Of a stretch of DNA of 64,000 bases, positions 59,707 through 64,000 are shown piece after piece. Numbering within the stretch: position 1 is the first letter of the stretch; every line of letters starts with the position of its first letter. Both the position numbers and the translations under genes were made by a program. The notes beneath the pieces are model-generated. The model was not told the DNA's origin and searched no databases. It saw nothing but the letters and a program-made list of their open reading frames with translations. The stretch is from contig CAVQBD010000002.1 in the NCBI GenBank assembly GCA_963710645.1, positions 496,001 to 560,000 on the forward strand, read 5' to 3'. Source of the DNA: FEB-10 sp963710645 (GTDB lineage Bacteria > Acidobacteriota > Thermoanaerobaculia > Thermoanaerobaculales > Sulfomarinibacteraceae).

Positions 59707-60559
59707 AGCACCTGTCCAGGAAGCCGGCCTCGAGAAGTTGCAGCGCTGGATGCAGGAGGTGGTGGTCCACCCCGGCACCATTGAGGAGGCCATCGCATCG
59801 CCTGCGGCGGAGCGCGAAATAGCTTCCGACCGGCTGGCCGAAGTGGTGCTGCCATCGCACTCCATGACCTCAGCCGAAAGGGTCGGCGTCTATCACGGCA
59901 TGTACCTGATGCGGATGGAGGAGGCGCTCGCGACCGACTACCCGGTGATCCAGTACCTTCTCGGTGACGAGGGATTCGCAGATCTCGTGCGGGAGTACGT
60001 CCAACCCTACCCCTCGCGGAGCTACACGCTGAACCGGCTCGGCGACCACCTGCCGCAGTTCTTTGCCGAGAGGTCGGACTGGCCCCAGGTCGGGTTGCTC
60101 CACGATTTGGCCCGACTCGAGCTGGCCATGACCGAGGTGTTCGACGAGCGGGAAACTCCCGTCATGGGCGGTGACGAGTTGGCGGCGGTGCCGCCCGAAG
60201 CCTGGAAGGACGCCCGCTTGCGACCCATCGCGGCCCTGCGCCTGCTTGAATTCAAGCACGCGGTGATCCCTCATTTGGAGGCCTACCACCGGGACCGCCC
60301 CAGCCCCAGCCCGCGCCGGCGGGCGACATGGGTCGCCGTCTACCGCCGCGACTACTCGGTGCTGCGGCTCGAGCTGAAACGCGCCGAGTACGAATTGCTG
60401 AGCGCTCTAGTGAACGGCGTCCCTCTGGGCGATGCGCTCGGCTCCGCTGCCGCGGCTCAGAAATCCGTCCGCCAGCAGGCCCGTGTCTTCCGCTGGTTCC
60501 GGACCTGGGTCGCCGAGGGGCTTTTCGCCGGCATCGACGTCATGAGCCCCGTCGGCTGA
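59696..60559 (+). CDS. DUF2063 (MbnC/BufC/HvfC-like) protein
   Basis: A 287-residue protein. 'LPSHSMTSAERVGVYHGMYLMRMEEALATDYPVIQYLLGDEGFADLVREYV' is the conserved N-terminal DUF2063 block, and 'NRLGDHLPQFFAERSDW' and 'LLHDLARLELAMTEVFD' follow. In methanobactin and bufferin systems it pairs with the DUF692 enzyme to modify Cys in a precursor peptide. AGGAGG with a 6-base spacer sets ATG 59696. It overlaps DUF692 by 11 bases. No Cys-rich precursor gene is visible nearby. Confidence 0.88.
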   Translation: MPHEAPVQEAGLEKLQRWMQEVVVHPGTIEEAIASPAAEREIASDRLAEVVLPSHSMTSAERVGVYHGMYLMRMEEALATDYPVIQYLLGDEGFADLVREYVQPYPSRSYTLNRLGDHLPQFFAERSDWPQVGLLHDLARLELAMTEVFDERETPVMGGDELAAVPPEAWKDARLRPIAALRLLEFKHAVIPHLEAYHRDRPSPSPRRRATWVAVYRRDYSVLRLELKRAEYELLSALVNGVPLGDALGSAAAAQKSVRQQARVFRWFRTWVAEGLFAGIDVMSPVG

Positions 60560-60670
60560 GGCCTGTCCCGCCGCCGGCTTCAAAGTCGAGTGCACCAGCA
60601 ATGTCTGCAGCACCCGGTCGGTGCGGGCTGATTGACTCAGGTGGTATCGGGGCCAAGCGCTTGGCCGAAT

Positions 60671-61156
60671 CTACTTGAGGGTGTAGGTCCCTTCCCAGGT
60701 TCCGGCGCCGCCATCGGGGAACATGGTTGTTTGTTGCCAGACCCCGCTGCCCGAGATCCCCTTGAATTTGCCGAAGCCGTCGTAGTAGCCCCAGGTCCCA
60801 CAGACCCCCGGGCAATCCGATGTCCCTTGCTCTTCAAAGCGCCACCAGAAAGAGCTGCCGTCGCCCTCGGCGTCCTTGGTGAAGCACGAACCGCTGGCGG
60901 AGTCGATCGTTCCGCCCGCGTTGAAACGATACATGCCGACGCAATCGGCGGCGGTGTTGTCGAGCGGGTGGCCGGGCTGGTCCGCGAACACGACCTGGTG
61001 GTAGTGGACCACGTCCACCCTCCCGCCGCCCGGCAAATCGGTGGAGTTGGTGGACATGTTGTGGATACCAAACCGTCCGGATCCGTTGTCCTGGCCGAAG
61101 ACCGCCGGGGCGGTGATCACCAGCACGAGAACCATGGCACATGCGACTCGTTTCAT
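60671..61156 (-). CDS. Secreted small beta-protein
   Basis: A 161-residue protein with a signal peptide ('ACAMVLVLVITAPAVFGQ') and a Gly/Trp-rich beta domain ('FWWRFEEQGTSDCPGVCGTWGYYDGFGKFKGISGSG'), similar in pattern to allene oxide cyclase-like barrel proteins. No catalytic residues assigned. Cys in 'SDCPGVC' may form a disulphide. AAGGAG with an 8-base spacer sets ATG 61156. It converges on the DUF2063 gene. Confidence 0.75.
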   Translation of the reverse strand: MKRVACAMVLVLVITAPAVFGQDNGSGRFGIHNMSTNSTDLPGGGRVDVVHYHQVVFADQPGHPLDNTAADCVGMYRFNAGGTIDSASGSCFTKDAEGDGSSFWWRFEEQGTSDCPGVCGTWGYYDGFGKFKGISGSGVWQQTTMFPDGGAGTWEGTYTLK

Positions 61157-61357
61157 CGTTCGATCTCCTTCGTTGATCTGACGTTGGTGTTCAGCCGGCA
61201 GATGGCCGGCGCGACGTCGCGTGAGACTGCTCGTCCTCCATCACCGTCACCACACGGAGGAATTCCCAAAGGCGGTGGAATTCTGAATTGGGACTGAATC
61301 TCTTGAGATCGGTATACACGCCCTTGATTGATGCGTCAAGGTACCGGAGTTCGCGCG

Positions 61358-61753
61358 TCAGCCCTTGCCGGTCCAGGCCGCCCGCTGCAACACGATCCGG
61401 TACCCGTCCGGGTCCTCGAAGGTCTGGCCGTTGCGGTCCCAGTAGGGATTGAAGGACTTCACGGGACGGAAGCCCGCGGCCTCGGCCCTCGAACAGGCGG
61501 CCGACCACTCCTGCCGGTCGGGGATGTAGAAGACAAGGAGATTGTCTTCGGTGGGCGCGCGACCGGCGATGTGGCCCCGCTTGCGGTTGAACTCCAGGTG
61601 GTAGTCCGCGGCGGCGCGGCCGAGCATCACGCCGTCGAATCCGTCGTGGTCGGTGAACTCGCCGAGCACCTCGAACCCGAGGCCCTCGCGGTAGATTCGG
61701 GACACCTCCTCGAGGTTGTCGGTGGGGCGGGCGACTCGCAGATGTCCCTTCAT
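61358..61753 (-). CDS. VOC/glyoxalase-family protein
   Basis: A 131-residue vicinal-oxygen-chelate protein. 'LRVARPTDNLEEVSRIYREGLGFEVLGEF', 'YHLEFNRKRG' and 'TFEDPDGYRIVLQR' mark the glyoxalase/bleomycin-resistance-like fold, with a Glu or His at the metal-binding ends. Substrate unknown. Start ATG 61753 fits; its ribosome binding site is weak. Not in an operon; divergent from the NDH-2-like gene. Confidence 0.83.
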   Translation of the reverse strand: MKGHLRVARPTDNLEEVSRIYREGLGFEVLGEFTDHDGFDGVMLGRAAADYHLEFNRKRGHIAGRAPTEDNLLVFYIPDRQEWSAACSRAEAAGFRPVKSFNPYWDRNGQTFEDPDGYRIVLQRAAWTGKG

Positions 61754-61907
61754 CGCGTCGCGTCCCCGTGATCGATCATGGGTATCGACCAGTGAAACAT
61801 CTCGAGATTGTATTGCATCGGGGAACCGGACGCGCCCGGGTGTTGTTATCCCAAGGGATGGTGCTGGGGGCGGGAGGGGCGGGCAACGGAGGGAGCGATC
61901 AGTTCTT

Positions 61908-63227
61908 ATGACGTCACGACAACGACCTCGGGTGGTGATCGTCGGAGGGGGCTTCGGAGGCCTCAACACGGCGCTTGAACTGAAGCGGGCGCCGGTGGAG
62001 GTGGTGCTCATCGACCGCCGGAACCACCATTTGTTCCAGCCACTGCTGTACCAGGTGGCCAGCGCCACCCTGAGTCCGGCCGACATCGCCACTCCCATCC
62101 GCAAGGTGCTCAAGCGGCAGGCCAATGCCGGCGTGGTCATGGCCGAGGCGCAGACGGTGGACACCGAGAGGTGCCTGGTTACCACCGATCAGGGCGACAT
62201 GGGCTACGACTACCTGGTGCTTGCCGCCGGCGCTACCCACTCCTACTTCGCGAACGAACACTGGGAAACGTATGCACCTGGGCTCAAGACAATCGACGAC
62301 GCCACCGAGATCCGCCGCCGCTTCCTGCTGGCCTTTGAATCTGCAGAACTCGAAACCGATCCCGAGGCGCGCCAGTCAGCACTGACCTTCGTGGTAGTGG
62401 GAGCGGGACCAACCGGCGTCGAGCTGGCCGGTGCCCTTGCCGAGATCGCCCACGAGACCATTCCGCTGGACTTTCGAAAGGTGGACACCACCACCGCGCG
62501 GATCATCCTCGTCGAGGCCGCCGACCGGGTGCTCCCGAGCATGCACCCCACCTCCTCGGCCCGTGCGGCCAAAGCGCTGACCACCCTCAACGTGGAGGTG
62601 CTGCTTGACACCAAGGTGACCCATATCGACGAGTGGGGCGTGCGCATCGGGCAGGACCGGATCGATGCAACAAACGTCTTTTGGGCGGCTGGGGTCAAGG
62701 CGTCACCGCTCGGCGAGTCCCTCGGCGTGCCCACCGACCGGTCGGGCCGGGTCATGGTGGGCGCGGACCTGACCATCCCGGGTCATGACAACGTCTTCGT
62801 CATCGGTGACCAGGCCCACGCCGTTGACCCAGCCACCGGCGAAATGGTGCCTGGAGTAGCCCAGGCCGCGATCCAGGGAGGACGCTACGCCGCCGGGGTG
62901 ATCGCTGCCGAGGTCAAGGCGGAGCACGCGGACAGGACTCGGCCTAAGAGGGCTCCATTCCGTTATCGCGACAAGGGATCGCTGGCCACCATCGGCCGCA
63001 ACAAGGCAGTAGCCGATGTCGGCGGCTGGCGTTTCGGCGGGTTCATCGCCTGGGCGTTATGGGCGGTGGTACACGTTATGTTTTTGGTCAGCTTCCGTAA
63101 CCGCGTGGCCGTGATGTTTGGCTGGGTGTGGAGCTACCTCTTTTACGACCGCGGAGCCCGTCTGATCACCGGCGACCGGCAGAAGGTCACCGTCAAGACC
63201 TCGGTGATGACCAGGGACGGCTCGTGA
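61908..63227 (+). CDS. NAD(P)/FAD oxidoreductase, NDH-2-like
   Basis: A 439-residue flavoprotein. Two Rossmann motifs are present: 'VVIVGGGFGGL' (FAD, residues 9-19) and 'FVVVGAGPTGVELAG' (NAD, near 163), with 'ATHSYFANEHWE', 'VFVIGDQAHAVD' and a C-terminal membrane segment ('FIAWALWAVVHVMFLVSF', about 383-401). It should oxidise NADH and reduce quinone at the membrane without pumping protons. ATG 61908; GGAGGG lies rather far upstream (13 bases). Confidence 0.92.
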   Translation: MTSRQRPRVVIVGGGFGGLNTALELKRAPVEVVLIDRRNHHLFQPLLYQVASATLSPADIATPIRKVLKRQANAGVVMAEAQTVDTERCLVTTDQGDMGYDYLVLAAGATHSYFANEHWETYAPGLKTIDDATEIRRRFLLAFESAELETDPEARQSALTFVVVGAGPTGVELAGALAEIAHETIPLDFRKVDTTTARIILVEAADRVLPSMHPTSSARAAKALTTLNVEVLLDTKVTHIDEWGVRIGQDRIDATNVFWAAGVKASPLGESLGVPTDRSGRVMVGADLTIPGHDNVFVIGDQAHAVDPATGEMVPGVAQAAIQGGRYAAGVIAAEVKAEHADRTRPKRAPFRYRDKGSLATIGRNKAVADVGGWRFGGFIAWALWAVVHVMFLVSFRNRVAVMFGWVWSYLFYDRGARLITGDRQKVTVKTSVMTRDGS

Positions 63228-63343
63228 GAATAGCGGCCCCTCCCTGCAATTCAGGAAATCGGAGAGTAAATCGGCTTCTCGCTTCGAGAGAGTTCTCGTC
63301 GATGAGTTTCGCCGAGCGGCGACCGCCGGCGACCGCAGGTCAG

Positions 63344-64000
63344 CTAGGCTTCCGGTTCCAGCAGCTTGGCGATCACGTCACCGGCTGTGTAGGAGTCTTG
63401 CCCTTCGGGCAGGAAACGCGCGATTTCCGCCAGATCGTCGCCGGTGGTGAGTAACGGTTTTTCCACCGAACCGTCCTTCTGAACCTGGGCGAGACCGACG
63501 TTCGACGCCAGCGAGTTGCAGATGCACTTCCGTCCGATTGTGTCCGATTCTCCGCCGCCTTTGGCCAAATAGTCCTTCTCCGGCTCGGAGGCACATCGGT
63601 ACCCCATGCTCCCGTCGTCCTTCCGGTAGACCTCCCTCAGATACCCGAGATCGCAGACGCGGAAACGCGAAAGATAGGTGTCTTGCTCGGACAGGGTGCC
63701 GCCCAGTTGGGCCACCTTGAATGGGAACCCGGTGGGCGAGGCGAGTCGGTCGGTGATCACCCGAGCCGTCCCCGCCGTCGCTTCCTGCAACAGACGCTGC
63801 CGATACTCCTTCGCCATCCCAGACTCGTCACATAGGGCGAACGCGGTTCCCACTTGAATGCCGGTGCCGCCTGCCTCCAAGACCTCGCGGAGCCGCTCGG
63901 CGGACGCACAGCCGCCGGCGATCCAGAACGGGAGTCCCATCTTGCGGATCTTTTCGAGATCCACCGCGTCCTTTTCACCGTAGATCGGTTCGTCATGCTC
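63344..64000 (-). CDS. NMO-family FMN protein, 5' end cut by window edge
   Basis: The frame is open to the last base of the window, so the gene begins beyond it. The visible 218 residues include 'PFWIAGGCASAERLREVLEAGGTGIQVGTAFALCDESG', the FMN-phosphate loop of the nitronate monooxygenase family, followed by a C-terminal extension with 'RKCICNSLASNVGLAQ' found in larger members. Related to the protein at 11745, but not a close duplicate. Function is oxidation of nitronates or a related flavin reaction. Confidence 0.82.
   Translation of the reverse strand, partial: EHDEPIYGEKDAVDLEKIRKMGLPFWIAGGCASAERLREVLEAGGTGIQVGTAFALCDESGMAKEYRQRLLQEATAGTARVITDRLASPTGFPFKVAQLGGTLSEQDTYLSRFRVCDLGYLREVYRKDDGSMGYRCASEPEKDYLAKGGGESDTIGRKCICNSLASNVGLAQVQKDGSVEKPLLTTGDDLAEIARFLPEGQDSYTAGDVIAKLLEPEA

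Noticed and set aside
58376..60559. Complete bufferin/methanobactin-like cluster
   Set aside because: The DUF692 gene is 5'-truncated and no Cys-rich precursor or TonB-type partner is present; only the DUF692/DUF2063 pair remains.

Overview
The window is a GC-rich bacterial chromosome segment of about 59 protein-coding genes on both strands, with short intergenic spaces and clear AGGAGG-type ribosome binding sites. No rRNA, tRNA, CRISPR array or phage module was seen. A PknB-type kinase fused to WD40/PD40-like repeats, many secreted beta-propeller, LamG and repeat proteins, an ARPP-1 protein and a multihaem cytochrome c suggest a Gram-negative heterotroph. Acidobacteriota (Thermoanaerobaculia/Holophagae-like) is my best guess; this is inference from gene content, not a marker-gene placement.

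Layout. 1-4.0 kb: a cut type-B carboxylesterase, a sugar-nucleotide-type nucleotidyltransferase and an MBL-fold hydrolase. 4.0-14.6 kb: a fatty-acid/CoA catabolic island with enoyl-CoA hydratase, ACAD10-like phosphotransferase, SDR, acyl-CoA dehydrogenase, long-chain acyl-CoA synthetase, nitronate monooxygenase-like flavoprotein, a TetR regulator with a candidate operator and an MDR reductase, interrupted by a tryptophanase on the other strand. 14.7-20.5 kb: a radical SAM protein, then a tightly overlapping three-gene operon (sigma-factor-like protein, unknown protein, DUF3696-type AAA ATPase), then a Cys-containing microprotein and a membrane protein. 20.7-34 kb: secreted LamG protein, diguanylate cyclase, M23 lipoprotein, a divergent MerR/ARPP-1 pair, a frameshifted Ser/Thr kinase, a 4Fe-4S protein and an S33 peptidase lipoprotein. 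34-45.6 kb: LysR/SnoaL divergent pair, secreted isochorismatase-like hydrolase, YgjP-type metallopeptidase, two large secreted repeat proteins, a BBE flavoprotein and an aldo-keto reductase. 45.8-58 kb: DUF1846 protein, glycerophosphodiesterase, GLG1-like Cys-rich protein, STAS protein, tetrahaem cytochrome, FabH, RmuC and an exported SDR. 58-64 kb: a REP-associated transposase next to a 5'-truncated DUF692 gene and its DUF2063 partner, VOC protein, NDH-2-like dehydrogenase and a cut NMO-family gene.

The most unusual structure is between the genes. At more than a dozen intergenic sites there are arrays with strict 7-bp periodicity, some perfect and some degenerate. They share unit words such as GGGCTCG, GGACTCG, AATTTCG and GGAGCAG, often end next to a GGGTGGGCGGGTGG-like block, and frequently lie within a few bases of a stop codon. 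I found none inside a coding region. The three-gene operon at 15.9-19.8 kb is the best candidate for an undescribed protein system. A set of ACTGT boxes between the MerR and ARPP-1 genes, spaced by whole helical turns, is a clear candidate operator.
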